This document shows, one piece after another, positions 1 through 11,506 of a DNA stretch of 64,000 nucleotides (positions within the stretch are counted from its first letter, which is position 1; every line of letters begins with the position of its first letter). The position numbers were made by a program, and so were the translations under genes. This stretch comes from Cercis canadensis (Eukaryota > Streptophyta > Magnoliopsida > Fabales > Fabaceae), in NCBI GenBank assembly GCA_003255065.1, contig QAOA01006868.1:408823-472822 (forward strand), written 5' to 3'. Below the pieces are notes generated by a model. The model saw nothing but the letters and a program-made list of their open reading frames with translations, had not been told where the DNA came from and made no database searches.

Positions 1-249
1 AAATAAATACATGACTTTGAACTGTTATAATTTATTGTCTTCCGTTGCCAATTTTGTGTTTGTCATTTGGTGAATGTTGGTCAAATCATAAAAGACCTTG
101 AAACTGCTACGAATCATCTACCAATATTCAAAAGCATATGGACCTTACTCACCTTAGTCAAAGCCTTGCACCATAAGCAAATGGAGCATAAAACTTTAAA
201 TATTATTGAAAATGACTATATATAAAATCATTTCATCAACCAAATTTCC
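1..249. other. AT-rich flank, no gene seen
   Basis: No open frame of note and no recognised protein similarity. The stretch leads into duplicated block C (first copy). Confidence 0.5.
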
Positions 250-430
250 TCCACTAGCCAATTCTCGATTTATCATGCACTAATTGCTTAGCCTAACAAA
301 AATACATTTTCGGTTCAGCATTCAATTCAGTGAGACCCTTACAAAAGTTCATCAACTCCTGATTTCTGGATTATACAGAAAGAAAAATCCGAGTACTCCA
401 CCCAATTTATTTACTCTTAAAGTGAAGTTG

Positions 431-564
431 AGATGCTAACGCTGACTCAGTTAGTCAAAGGGATTCGACTTAAGGCTTAGCTTAGCATCTTTTAGGTGCC
501 GAGGTATCATATTAAGTAATATTATAGTAACATATTCTTACTACAATTTTAGTTACATAAAAAA
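431..564 (+). mobile_element. SINE-like insertion with 12-bp target duplication
   Basis: A segment of about 134 bp ends in an A-run and is flanked by identical 12-mers, aaagtgaagttg, at 419-430 and 565-576. The paralogous site near 10048-10058 has the 12-mer region once and no insert, so the empty site is visible in the same window. The 5' part has tRNA promoter-like words (an A-box-like stretch around 'gactcagttagtcaaag', then 'ggattcgactt' resembling a B box). The A tail, the target duplication and these words fit a tRNA-derived SINE. The family is not identified. Confidence 0.65.
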
Positions 565-581
565 AAAGTGAAGTTGGGATT

Positions 582-763
582 AATATTGGCTCTATTCTCA
601 GATTTCTCAATTGCATTATGTTCTTATTATCATCATCATCTCGCATCTCTGATCATATGGAGGATTTAAATCGGAAAAAAATCCACAAGCAAAGAAAAAT
701 CAAGTGGAGCTTCCAATTGTGGTTTCTTATTTCCCAATTAATTCAATTTTTTCACTCCTGTGA
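582..763 (+). pseudogene. Decayed micropeptide gene (block C copy 1)
   Basis: This matches the start of the intact family members (ALFSDF in frame) but the expected ATG reads as TTG, and the frame is shifted within the first 20 codons. The C-terminal signature is still legible in another frame near 711-763 as PIVVSYFPINS, followed by a new tail ending ...FSLL and a stop instead of SRL. This is a relic of the same gene family as 3540-3731. It is not expected to make the family protein. Confidence 0.65.
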
Positions 764-1099
764 AGCTAGAAGATTTTAAGAAGGAGAAGTTGTTGATTGT
801 TGGTGTCTCATTTGTCCTATGCTCTTATTGTTAGGATGGTTGAAAATAAATTCAAACTCATTATATATGTGTTTGATAAGAGAATGAAGATGCATCATAG
901 GCTTAGAATTAAGTAGTCACATTTGTCTTTCATCTTTTATAAATTTTTCAATTCAAGTTATGGTGAACATGATATGAAATTGAATATTGATAGTTTAAGC
1001 AAAATGAGTTTTTAATCCTTTCATATTTTTACCTTCTTTACCAAGCCCTAACAAGTAAAAAAGTATTTCATGTGTTCTCAATTTTGGCAATTCTTCTCC

Positions 1100-2245
<1,146 letters not shown>

Positions 2246-2253
2246 CCAATTTG

Positions 2254-2905
2254 TGGGGATGACAATTTGAACCATACCCGAAGGGGCCCTGTAATTTTTA
2301 TTTGGTTGAGTATGGGTATAGGGCATAAGAATTAGGTATGAAGATGAAGATTTAAACGGGTAATTTAACGAGGCTGGATGGGGAGGGCAATACTCACACC
2401 GGCCCACCCCGTATATTATTTATATATATGTATTTATATTTATATATATACCAAAAAAAGTATAATCTCAAATCAAAGAGTAGCCCTATCCCATGCCCGT
2501 CATATATTCTAATTACTTGAAGGCTTTTATCATTGTTTGAGAACAATATTAATAATTTTGTTTGAGTAGTATTTATCTTATTGTTGTTGCTTGAGAATAT
2601 CTTGAATTAATCCTGAATAATGTTGTTTGATGATTATTTATATTCTCCTGTTGGATTAAATTTGAATTTGATAAAAAAATTATGATTGATAGATTAAACT
2701 CGTGAATTGTGTTAATTTAGACTTAAACATAACTGTATACTGATAAATAGAGTGGGATGCGAGACAATAAACATTCAACGGGGACGGAAATGGGGGTTCT
2801 TGATAAATTTCTGTTTGAAAATAGGATCATGGATGTGGATGAGATTTGTACAATGAGATGAGGATGGGGAATGGGAGCCCCGTCTCCGCCCCATTGCCAT
2901 CCCTA
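2254..2905. mobile_element. Non-autonomous hAT-like element
   Basis: The left end reads tggggatgacaat and the right end attgccatcccta, an imperfect terminal inverted repeat. Flanks are ccaatttg (2246-2253) and cctatttg (2906-2913), 8 bp with 7 matching, the target-site size of hAT transposons. The G-rich 'ggggatggcaatgggg' type of end is common in plant hAT derivatives. No transposase frame is present in about 650 bp. The interior provides one breakpoint of the A/B tandem duplication. Confidence 0.65.
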
Positions 2906-3183
2906 CCTATTTGACAAAGTAAATGAATCGTTGGTATTAATTTAATTAATTTATCCATGGCCTAATCAAAACAGAAGACTATATGTTTTCAAACTTTCAA
3001 TCATACATATTCACGATTTTCTTGTTGCTTTCCCAACAACCAGATTGTGAATATTTATTTAACTTTCGGTTTTGTCACGCAAGAGGCGTGCTTTCATCAT
3101 CATCAAACATAGATTAACACAAGCACTTCTCATCGTAATTAAGTATTCAGGCAGCTTCTAGGTAGTTATCCTCCCAAATAGAA

Positions 3184-3391
3184 TGAACACACGTGTTTTA
3201 AGAAACAAAGCAGCACGTGAATTTTTTATTCGTGTCTATGCTTTGTAAAGTCAAATCAGGCACGAAACTCATTCCTTTTGAATTTTCAAACCAAAATATG
3301 GAAGCAGTCTTTATATCCTTGCTCCCTAAGCAAATTAATGCACTAACATAGAACTTCCTTCTATTATATCATATATGTGAGGCTATAAATA
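3184..3391 (+). promoter_or_regulatory. Micropeptide promoter with two G-boxes and TATA box
   Basis: Two CACGTG palindromes lie at 3190-3195 and 3214-3219, the first within ACACGTGT, an ABRE-type core. A W-box-like TTGACT lies on the minus strand in 'gtaaagtcaaatc' near 3248-3260. TATAAATA sits at 3384-3391, predicting a start near 3415 and a leader of about 125 nt with no upstream ATG before 3540. The arrangement is kept in block A copy 2 (8171-8373). G-boxes and W-boxes are known targets of bZIP/bHLH and WRKY factors. Stress regulation is inference. Confidence 0.55.
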
Positions 3392-3539
3392 CACCCACCT
3401 TACCTTTAATTTGAATCACACTCGAATCATTACAAGATATTCACTATTTCAGCTTTGTTCAGCTAAACAAAACCCAGCTAGTTCATTCTCAGATTGCACC
3501 TCAATTTCAGCTAAAAGAAAGCAAAGAATCGAAACTGCA

Positions 3540-3731
3540 ATGGCCTTGTTCTCAGATTTCTTGAATTGCTTTCTTTCCTCTTCATCTTCTTCGGCTCGCG
3601 TAGCGGATGATGCAGAAGGGTCAAAACTGAAATTAGCTTCTGCTGAGAAACCAAAGAAGGAATCAAAATCAAAGGGAGCTCCAGTGGTGGTTTCTCATTT
3701 CCCTCATAACTCTTATGTGTCTCGCTTGTAG
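3540..3731 (+). CDS. Micropeptide family member 1 (63 aa, ends SRL)
   Basis: Unrecognised protein of 63 residues. It starts at the first ATG downstream of a good TATA box; an open stretch upstream lacks an ATG. Layout: short hydrophobic N-terminus MALFSDFLNCF, a Ser run (residues 13-18), an acidic patch, a Lys/Ser-rich stretch (about 38-45), then the conserved tail GAPVVVSHFPHNSYVSRL. There is no obvious signal peptide or long membrane helix. The tail is shared with the copies at 5050, 8522 and 15563. The final SRL> is a known plant peroxisomal targeting signal type 1 (PTS1) tripeptide. The alternative is a signalling-peptide precursor without a signal peptide, as in plant elicitor-peptide precursors. 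Function is unknown. Repeated preservation of the frame among decayed copies argues that it is a real gene. Confidence 0.7.
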   Translation: MALFSDFLNCFLSSSSSSARVADDAEGSKLKLASAEKPKKESKSKGAPVVVSHFPHNSYVSRL

Positions 3732-4984
3732 TGGGCTAATCTGCATGGCTTTTAAATCTTGTGTTTCTTTTAAGTTCTCTGCTCTCAGCTTCATGTGAAG
3801 ATTTTTGCAAGCCGGAGATCTAAGAAGGAAACCGTCCGCACAGACACCTACTGTGACTGCCGCCTTCAAATTCCTTTCGTGATATTATGAAAATGGGATC
3901 AAGTGGCGCATGGATAAGGAGTGAGTTTGATGTTGCTCATCAAAGTGATTTGTAGTTGCAGTTAAACTAAGTAATACGAATTGCACAATTCTTATATGAA
4001 AAAACTTGCATAACCCAGAATTCCACTGTGTCTATGTGGGTTGTGTAGGTTTATTTATTTAAGAAATGTGCAATTGGTATTACTTAATAAGAGAAGAAAA
4101 ATTTTAAGAAATTTGTTGTATATAGTATGTTGAGCATGTTCAAAAAAGAAATAAAAGTGTACTTTATTTATTGAGTAAAATAATTTTTTGTATTTGAATT
4201 ATTTTTTAAATATAATTTTAGTTTTGAATTTATTTTTTCTGTCATTTTAATCCTCAAATAATCATATTATTTGTCAAATTAATCATTTGTAGTATAAAAA
4301 ATAATCACTTAAATAATTAATTTAGCGTGTAAAATAATTATATGAAATGACACAACTCAATTATTCCTTAAAAGATACATATTATTTAATAAATAAGTTC
4401 CAAATTAATAAAAATATAATTTGCTAAAAAATTGAAAAAAGATATTATACTTTTATATATCCAGGTGGAGTCTGTTTCTAATAATATTTTATTTAAAAAA
4501 ATATTAGTTTAATATAAATTTAACAATATTCTTTTTATCCATTATTAATTAATTAGATAACATGAGAGGTCATATTTTTTTTCTATAACGAAAGTTGAAT
4601 ATAGAGCCTTTAAAACAATATTATTCGATCACTAAGGTGCTCCTTTAAAGATAATTAAATAATATTTCTTTCTCTGTAATTTGGTCTTAATGATATCAAT
4701 TTCTTATTACTACAAATAATCATATTTTATTACAAAATAAATTTTAAAAAATCAATGTGTAGCTTCACTTGAATTGAAGATACTGCCTATTTTATTTGTG
4801 TAGCTACAATATGACAATATACTTAGAAAATATTATATTGTGGGGGTCAAAGTCGTAGTAACAGAGTTCTATGTTATTATTTCCTTGCTGTGGAAGCCAA
4901 GAATGTGTGGTGGAGTGTGTGCTAAGCAAGCTATTAAGAAATGTAAGTGATGAATTACCAAATACACCCACTGCTGATCTTCAT

Positions 4985-4992
4985 TTTAAATA
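4985..4992 (+). promoter_or_regulatory. TATA box of micropeptide gene 2
   Basis: TTTAAATA lies 58 bp before the ATG, predicting a leader of about 30 nt. The same 'aaatagagga' context precedes the copies at 19281 and, on the minus strand, at 23813. A W-box-like TTGACC (minus strand, in 'gggggtcaaagtc') lies near 4853. Confidence 0.45.
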
Positions 4993-5049
4993 GAGGAAAC
5001 TCCATTAATTTGGCCGTTATCACAAAACTCATACACCATTTTTGCAAAG

Positions 5050-5241
5050 ATGAGTTTCTTCTCAGCCATTTGCTGTTGCCTTATGCCCAATCCATCGTCC
5101 AAGGAAGAGAAGAGCACTACTATGGTGGAAGCAGGTTCTTTATCAAAGAAACCCAAAGGAGGAGATGAAGATATCAAGTCATCGTCTGCTCCAATTGTTA
5201 TGTCCTATTTTCCTGTTAATTCTCAACCCTCTCGCTTGTAG
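5050..5241 (+). CDS. Micropeptide family member 2 (63 aa, ends SRL, Cys-rich N-terminus)
   Basis: A second subfamily of the same micropeptide family. The N-terminus MSFFSAICCCLMPNPSS has three adjacent cysteines (possible S-acylation, inference). The middle reads MVEAGSLSKKPKGGDED. The tail SSSAPIVMSYFPVNSQPSRL keeps the family signature and the C-terminal SRL. The ATG at 5050 is chosen because it aligns with the starts at 19281 and 23813 and lies just downstream of the TATA-like box. There is no signal peptide. The gene sits in block B, whose duplicate carries a broken copy. Function is unknown. Confidence 0.7.
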   Translation: MSFFSAICCCLMPNPSSKEEKSTTMVEAGSLSKKPKGGDEDIKSSSAPIVMSYFPVNSQPSRL

Positions 5242-7448
5242 TTCTTTTTCCCTTCTTTTTAATGAGGGAGGATTGAACTAAGATCCTTTTGGAGTCATTT
5301 GAAATCATAAAAATATGGAGCTAGCCAAGGTAATTGTAGGCTTCTGTTGTGTGGTTAATATTAGTGTCCTGTGCAGTCCCTTGTTTTCCTTCTCTTCCCT
5401 TGTATTAATTCCCTTTGTTTTCTTGTTCAATCAAAAGTGAAGATTGACTATCAGATTGCCATATTGTCTTGATTATCTTCTTTTTCTCTTTTGTGAGCAA
5501 AATGGGTAAATCAGTGTCCTACTCGAAAGACTTATCAGGAAGCATTGGGCAAAATATTGGTAAGGGGATACTGGATATCACTAGAGAAACAAACTCTATG
5601 AGGGCACTACCAAACACCTTGAAAAGGATTCAAATTCAAAGTCTTTTGTCACTTAATTTGAACAAACCACTTAGTGGTCTTAATTATATTTTGTTTCTCT
5701 CTTAAATTTCAATTAATTTCAAAGAAAACAGGCCAATTGTGAGTGTGCAAGTGTGTGATTAATTGAAGAGAAAGGAAAACCTGCGCTGTGGAGAGGGACG
5801 CTGTCTCCTTTGAGGTCAAATTATTTTAATGTGCAATAAATCTGTGGGCCTGTATTCAGCTCAAAACATAGTTAGTTTTTGGACAACCTAAGACTCACGT
5901 GCATAACCATAAACAAGGGTTTTATGCTGAGATGCAAGATCACTTAAACTACAACGGTCAGATATAAATTGATGATGAGTTTCACTGACATGATCAACAG
6001 TTGTTGATTAATTCATACAGCATCCGAGAATAAATATTTCAGTACAAACTATCCAAACTCTTTATCACTAGCTAACACTTATTTGCTTATTACTATCCTC
6101 TTATTCAACTCTTTAAGAGTTTAAGATTTCCGTATTATATCAGTAAAGAGCTATTTGCTCAAACTAATTCATAAACTCTTTTACAAAGTCTGTTTTTTCA
6201 ATTGATTTACCCTATTTCTGGTTTAAAGTTTTCTGTCTATAAGAAGATTGTAAAAATAAGTTTGTGCAGTTGGCATTTTCATGTCAAAAAGGGATCTATG
6301 CAAACAATGTAGTCAGAATTTGAGTGACACTACATACTAGACTTGCTTGAGGATTGGTTGAGGTTGAGCAAGCTCTTAGCCATTAGGTTATTCCTACTAG
6401 CCTGCTGGAGCTCAAAGCAAATACAACCAACATATTGGCCAAAATTGAGAGTGATAGTAAACAAAATTAATGCATTTCAGCATCCTTCTATTCTATCCTT
6501 TTCATTCATGGGCCAGGGTTGTCTAAGTCGATTATCATGACTAGAATTCTAGAAGATTACTGTTTGTGTTTTTGCATATTATAGCATTTCTTCCTAGGTT
6601 GGGTTAGGACTAACAGAAGGATAAAATTTATTTCTGTCTTTTTTTTCTTCCCTGTAATAATAGCTATTAGTACTATGAAAAATACAATTCAACTAATTGG
6701 ATGAAGTGACCAGAAAACACCGAATTCAAATGTATCAATTGCAGATGGAAACGTAAATAATCGTGATATACGTAGCTTAATTAATAAGAATAAATCGGAT
6801 TAAATAAGAGATAATTATTTTAGAATTGTATCAGCCATAGCATGGTTGAGCAATATAATTAGGAAAAAGTAACAAAAGCTTAACAAAACAAGTAACAAGT
6901 ACTTATTTGCAGACACTACATGAGCTACAAACCAAAGTGTGAGACTGTTAAATACTAAAATTAGATCGAAATGTATACCTACCTGTAGCGTTAGGCCTCA
7001 ATCCTGATTTCGCTATTTAGGACTTCAGAAATCATGAACCCTACTTAATGTTTAGCTACTACTATTCATGATCCATTCCATCGAAATCCAAACATTTATG
7101 ATGGAGTATTTAAGGGTTCCATCATGTATGTTCTTGTACCTTCTGGAATCTCGACACATGCATATGACCTTTTCACGTTCCATTCCTCTTGGACCATAAA
7201 TTCCTTTTGTTGATATGTGAGCTACCACAAAAAGCAGAGTACTTCAACTATAGTTATAGCCCCATCACAGAATAGCCCACCCAGTTCTCCCACTTCCCTT
7301 AGCCAAAGCTTTAATCGAAACCAACACACCCACTAGAATCCGTTACACAAAACTATAGCAGCAGCCAAAGCTTGGATTCCCTTATAATTCATACACGTCT
7401 TTCCTTTTCCAAGAATGTGTGATGTAAGACTAATCAATTTAATGATTG
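5242..7448. other. Noncoding part of block B copy 1
   Basis: No supported gene. A 67-codon frame at 5502-5705 (MGKSVS start, resembling an N-myristoylation site) is also open in the duplicate at 19713-19916. All three substitutions I see between them change the amino acid, which argues against selection on a protein. Confidence 0.5.
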
Positions 7449-8170
7449 TTCAAATCAAAGAGTAAGCCTATCCTATGCGCATCATATATTCTAATGGCTT
7501 GTAGGCTTTTATCATTGTTTGAGAACTAATATCAATAATTTTGTTTGAGTATTATTTATCTTATTGTTGTTGCTTGAGAATATATTGAATCTTTAATAAT
7601 GTTATTTGAGGATTATTTATATTCTCTTGTTAGATTAAATTTGAAATTGAGTAAAAAATTCTGATTAATGGATTAAACTCATGAATTGTGTTAATTTAGA
7701 CTTAAACATAATTGTATATTAGTAAATGGAGTAAGGTACAGGACAATAGACATTCAACGGAGAAGGGAATGAGGCTATTGATAAATCTCCATTTGAAAAT
7801 AGGGCCAGAGATATGGATGAGATTTGTACATGGAGATGAGGATGGAGAGTGTGAGTCTTGTCCCCGCCCCATTGCCATCTCTACTTGTTTGACAAAGTAA
7901 ATGAATTATAATTTATCTTTGGACTAATCAAAACAGCAGACTATATGTTTTCAAACTTTCAATCAAACATATTGACCATTTTGTTGTTGCTTTCCCAACA
8001 ACCAGATTGTGAATATTTATTTAACTTCCGGTTTTGTCCTATCGCACTCATAATTCTAAACATTCACGCAGCTTTCATCATCATCAAACATAGATTAACA
8101 CAAGCACTTCTCATCTTAATTAAGTATTCAGGCAGCTTCTAGGTAGTTATCCTCCCAAATAGAATGAACA

Positions 8171-8373
8171 CACGTGTTTTAAGACACAAAACAGCACGTG
8201 AATTTTTTATTCGTGTCTATGCTTTGTAAAGTCAAATCAGGCACGAAATTCATTCCTTTTGAATTTTCAAACAAAAATATGGAAGTAGTCTTTATATCCT
8301 TGCTCCCTAAGCAAATTAATGTACTAACATAGTAACTTCCTTCTATTATATCATATATGTGAGACTATAAATA
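8171..8373 (+). promoter_or_regulatory. Promoter of micropeptide gene 3
   Basis: CACGTG palindromes at 8171-8176 and 8195-8200 and TATAAATA at 8366-8373, in the same spacing as the promoter of gene 1. Both G-boxes survive while surrounding bases differ between the copies. Confidence 0.5.
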
Positions 8374-8521
8374 CACCCATCTTACCTTTAATTTGAATCA
8401 CACTCAAATCATTACAAGATATTCACTATTTCAGCTTTGTTCAGCTAAACAAAACCCAGCTAGTTCATTCTCAGATTGCACCTCAATTTCAGCTAAAAGA
8501 AAGCAAAGAATCGAAACTGCA

Positions 8522-8710
8522 ATGGCCTTGTTCTCAGATTTCTTGAATTACTTTGTTTGCTCTTCATCTTCTTCGGCACGCGTAGTTGATCATGCAGAAG
8601 AATCAAAATTGAAATCAGCTGCTAAGAAGCCAAAGAAGGAATCAAAATCAAAGGGAGCTCCAGTGGTGGTTTCTCATTTCCCTCATAACTCTTATGTGTC
8701 TCGCTTGTAG
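8522..8710 (+). CDS. Micropeptide family member 3 (62 aa, ends SRL)
   Basis: Duplicate of member 1, one codon shorter in the middle. The N-terminal and central parts have drifted (C10 to Y, several charge changes such as D to H and G to E, and a rearranged SAAKKPKK). The last 23 codons plus stop, from KESKSKG through SYVSRL, are identical at the DNA level. The first ATG after the TATA box is used. Family properties match member 1: no signal peptide, Ser run, Lys-rich middle, SRL end. Whether the two duplicates differ in expression cannot be seen. Confidence 0.7.
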   Translation: MALFSDFLNYFVCSSSSSARVVDHAEESKLKSAAKKPKKESKSKGAPVVVSHFPHNSYVSRL

Positions 8711-9310
8711 TGGGCTAATCTGCATGGCCTTTAAATCTTGTGTTTCTTTTAAGTTCTCTGCTCTCAGCTTCATGTGAAGAGTTTTTGCAAGCCGGAGATC
8801 TAAGATGGAAACCGCGTGCACAGACACGCTACTGTGACTGCCGCCTTCAAATTTCTTTCGCGGTATTATGAAAAATGGGATCAAGTGGCGCATGGATAAG
8901 GAGTGAGTTTGATGTTGCTCATCAAAGTGATTTGTAATTGCAGTTAAACTAAGTAATACGAATTGCACAATTCTTATATGAAAAAACTTGCACAACCCAG
9001 AATTCCACTGTGTCTATGTGGGTTGTGTAGGTTTATTTATTTAAGAAATGTGCAATTGGTATTACTTAATAAGAGAAGAAAAATGTTATGAAATTTGTTG
9101 TATATAATATGTTGAGCATGTTCAAAAAAGAAATAAAAGTGTACTTTATTTATTGAGTAAAATAATTTTTTGTATTTGAATTATTTTTTAAATGTCATTT
9201 TAATCTTTTATTTATTTAAATTATTTTTTAAATATCATTGTCTATCAAATCAATCATTCGTGATACAAAAAATAATCACTTAAATGATTGATTTAGCGTG
9301 CAGAATAATT

Positions 9311-9904
9311 ATTTGAGAACTAAAATGATACAAAAAATAACTTAAAAATTAAAATGACATTTGAAAAAGAAATTAAGGATAAAATATGTATTAAACTCTT
9401 ATTCATTTAAATAAACTTATCCACATAAACAGGGAGAAAAATATAAAATTAAAAGATCTAAGTTGACCCATTTTCTCCTTGCGCCACAAGCATATGGACT
9501 AACTTGAAGTCCTTTACCTTTGACAACTAGAAAGTATTCTCCTTTTACCTTTGGGGTCAATCTCAATCATATTCATCTTTTGCAACTGTTGCCAAATGTG
9601 ACAAGTAATAGTCCCACAGTTATTGCAAAAATTATACTTTTTCCAATTCAAATTATTTAGCTCGTTCCTGTTCTATAAAGTTTAATCAACAAAAAGAAGT
9701 ATTTGATGCATTAGAACTTTTTATATGAACTTTGCAAAAAATTTCGGTAGCCCCATTTTTCTCTTAACATGAGAAAATTAAATCAAACTACTTAACAAAA
9801 ATAAATAAAAAGAGTAAAATATATTTTTTGTCATTAAATTATTTCTTAAATGTCACATTAATCTTCGATTTATTTTTTGTGTAACTTTAATTCTCGAATA
9901 ATCA
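9311..9904. other. Spacer between blocks A and C
   Basis: AT-rich DNA with repeated phrases such as 'aaaatgacatttgaa', resembling the loose ends of block A. No gene seen. Confidence 0.45.
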
Positions 9905-10560
9905 TATCAATTCTTTTACACTAATTGCTTAACAAACATACACATTCGGTTCAGCGCTCCAATTCAGAGATCTAAATAAAGTTGATCAACTCCTGATTGC
10001 TGGATTCAGAAAGGAAAATCCAAGTATTCCACCACTTTATTTGCTCTAAGTGAAGTTGGGACTAATGGCTCTATTCTCAGATTTGCTCAATTGCTTTATG
10101 TTCTTATCATCATTTTCATCTAGCATCTCTGATCATATATAGGATTATAAATTGGAAAAAAAATCCAAAAGCAAAGAAAAATCAAGTAGAACTCCAATTG
10201 TGGTTTCTTATTTTCCAATTAACTCAAATGAGAAACGTTGCTTATACACTATAATTTCATATTATTTTATATTATAGTGGGTCTTAATTAAATTTGGGTT
10301 ATTCCATTTTATTTTTTTTTTGAGTAAGTTCATTTAAAATTGTAAGGTGATCAACAAGTGTGGCATGTAATTGTGGTATATAAAAGAGAATAAAAATGCA
10401 TATAACGGTTAAAATTAAGTAGTCACTATTTGTCTTTCATCTTTTAATTTATTTTTTCTTTAAGTTCAAATTCATAATAATTTAAAGAAAATAATTATCC
10501 TTTCATTTTTACCTTGTTTACCAAGCACTAACAAGCAAAATTTATTTTATGTGTATTTAT
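9905..10560 (+). repeat. Duplicated block C, copy 2
   Basis: Counterpart of 250-1090 without the SINE-like insert. It contains a micropeptide relic and runs on the right into sequence matching the left part of the block A promoter (from about 10615). Confidence 0.65.
10065..10227 (+). pseudogene. Decayed micropeptide gene (block C copy 2)
   Basis: Starts with a good family N-terminus, MALFSDLLNCFMFLSS, but stops after 25 codons. The downstream remains still read KSKSKEKSS then TPIVVSYFPINS in another frame, with the SRL end replaced by unrelated sequence. The surviving signature shows that the ancestral gene had the same tail. Confidence 0.7.
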
Positions 10561-10985
10561 CAATTGTATTAGTGTGAATAAATATGAATCTAAATTTTGT
10601 GCAATTCATGTTCTTGCTGCTTTCTCATCAACCAGAATGTGAATATTTGTTCAACTTTAAGACCTATTTAATTTTTGTTTTTGCCCCATCCCATTCATAA
10701 TTCTAGACGCTCACGTGAAAGACGAAGTTTCATCATTGTAGGCATGAGGTATAGATTAATACCTATGTTGCACGGGTACTTCAAAATTGGTGTTGTACTC
10801 GTTTTCAAGACATATTGAAAATTTGAAACTCGTACTAGAAGTAAAAACTCAATTCAGCTTCTTTTTTTTTCTAAAAAAATAATTTTGGTACATTTTTGAA
10901 ATGGTTAAAATGCCTATTTTGATTTTGTTTTACACTTATTCTTTTCTCCCTCATTAGCTTTGATTCTTCACAAACCCAGCTGTCA

Positions 10986-11013
10986 TTCTCTCTCTCTCTC
11001 TCTCACACACACA
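10986..11013 (+). repeat. CT/CA microsatellite
   Basis: A run of TC repeats followed by CA repeats inside the third promoter copy. Confidence 0.8.
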
Positions 11014-11045
11014 CCACTGAACCTAGTCCTCTTGAATTTTCAGAC

Positions 11046-11309
11046 AACACAAGCACTTGTCATCTTCAGACATCTTCTACCCACTTACGCTTCCCAAATA
11101 GAACCAACAAACTACAAAACTGTAGTTTTAAGAATTAGATCTTCAGATATCTTCTACCCATTTACGCTTCCCAAATAGAACCAACAAACTACAAAACTGT
11201 AGTTTTAAGAAATACAACAAGCACTTGTCAGCTTCAGACATCTTCTACCCACTTACGCTTCCCAAATAGAACCAACAAACTACAAAACTGTAGTTTTAAG
11301 AAATAAAAC
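11046..11309 (+). repeat. Triplicated promoter segment
   Basis: Three tandem units of about 75-95 bp, each containing 'cttctacccacttacgc'-like sequence, 'ccaaatagaaccaac' and the small palindrome aactacaaaactgtagtt. The homologous place in the promoters of genes 1 and 3 is single copy and carries the G-boxes instead. Confidence 0.85.
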
Positions 11310-11506
11310 ACGTCAATTTTATTCTGGTCAATGCTATGCTGAATTTCTAACAGTGACAGTAGCCAATGAACCTAGTCCTCTTGAATTTTCAAACAAAATT
11401 ATGGAAGCAGTCTTTATGTATCCTTTCTCCCTAAGCAAATTAATGTACTAAAATAGTAACTTCCTTCTATTATATCATATATGTGAGGCCATAAATACAC
11501 CCATCT

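Larger units (their letters stand above)
250..1090 (+). repeat. Duplicated block C, copy 1
   Basis: Diverged but alignable by eye with 9905-10560. Shared landmarks are the leader around 'ttcggttcagc', the phrase 'catcaactcctgatt', the micropeptide-like frame, and the downstream phrase 'aattaagtagtcac'. Copy 1 differs by carrying a SINE-like insertion in the leader. Each C block holds a decayed micropeptide gene, so C appears to be an old relative of the A block units. Confidence 0.7.
2467..4340 (+). repeat. Duplicated block A, copy 1
   Basis: Aligns with 7449-9310 at high identity by eye over the promoter, 5' leader, micropeptide gene and 3' flank. It then loosens over the last 150 bp. The left edge of the shared region falls inside the hAT-like element, not at its end. 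A promoter-only third copy lies at 10615-11506. Confidence 0.85.
4350..7448 (+). repeat. Duplicated block B, copy 1
   Basis: About 3.1 kb, nearly identical by eye to 18581-21661, from 'cacaactcaattatt' to 'aatcaatttaatgattgtt'. It carries a TATA box, a subfamily II micropeptide gene and about 2.2 kb of downstream DNA. At 7449 it passes directly into the interior of a hAT-like element belonging to block A copy 2. The second B copy instead continues into unrelated sequence, so 7449 is a duplication junction. Confidence 0.85.
7449..9310 (+). repeat. Duplicated block A, copy 2
   Basis: Second copy of 2467-4340. It begins inside the hAT-like element: 7449-7882 is the right-hand part of that element, left end missing. 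It then carries the twin G-box promoter, a TATA box and micropeptide gene 3. The end is less certain because similarity fades after about 9190. Confidence 0.85.
10615..11506 (+). promoter_or_regulatory. Third block A promoter copy, cut off from a gene body
   Basis: Follows the upstream region of micropeptide genes 1 and 3 (phrases 'ccctaagcaaattaatgtac', 'atatcatatatgtgaggc'). The TATA position here reads cataaatacaccc. The match stops abruptly at 11506 after 'cccatct', where genes 1 and 3 continue into their leaders. The two G-boxes are gone: one site reads cacgtc and the other region is replaced by a tandem repeat. Confidence 0.6.

Noticed and set aside
3411-3539. N-terminal extension of micropeptide 1 (and the matching stretch at 8393)
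   Set aside because: The stretch starts with TTG and lies within the expected leader. The first ATG is at 3540.
5502-5705. 67-codon frame with an N-myristoylation-like start (MGKSVS), open in both B copies (also 19713-19916)
   Set aside because: All three substitutions seen between the copies change the amino acid, no promoter or family signature is visible, and recent duplication alone explains the shared open frame.
11046-11309. CRISPR-like array
   Set aside because: Three contiguous units without unique spacers, in plant DNA. This is an ordinary tandem repeat.
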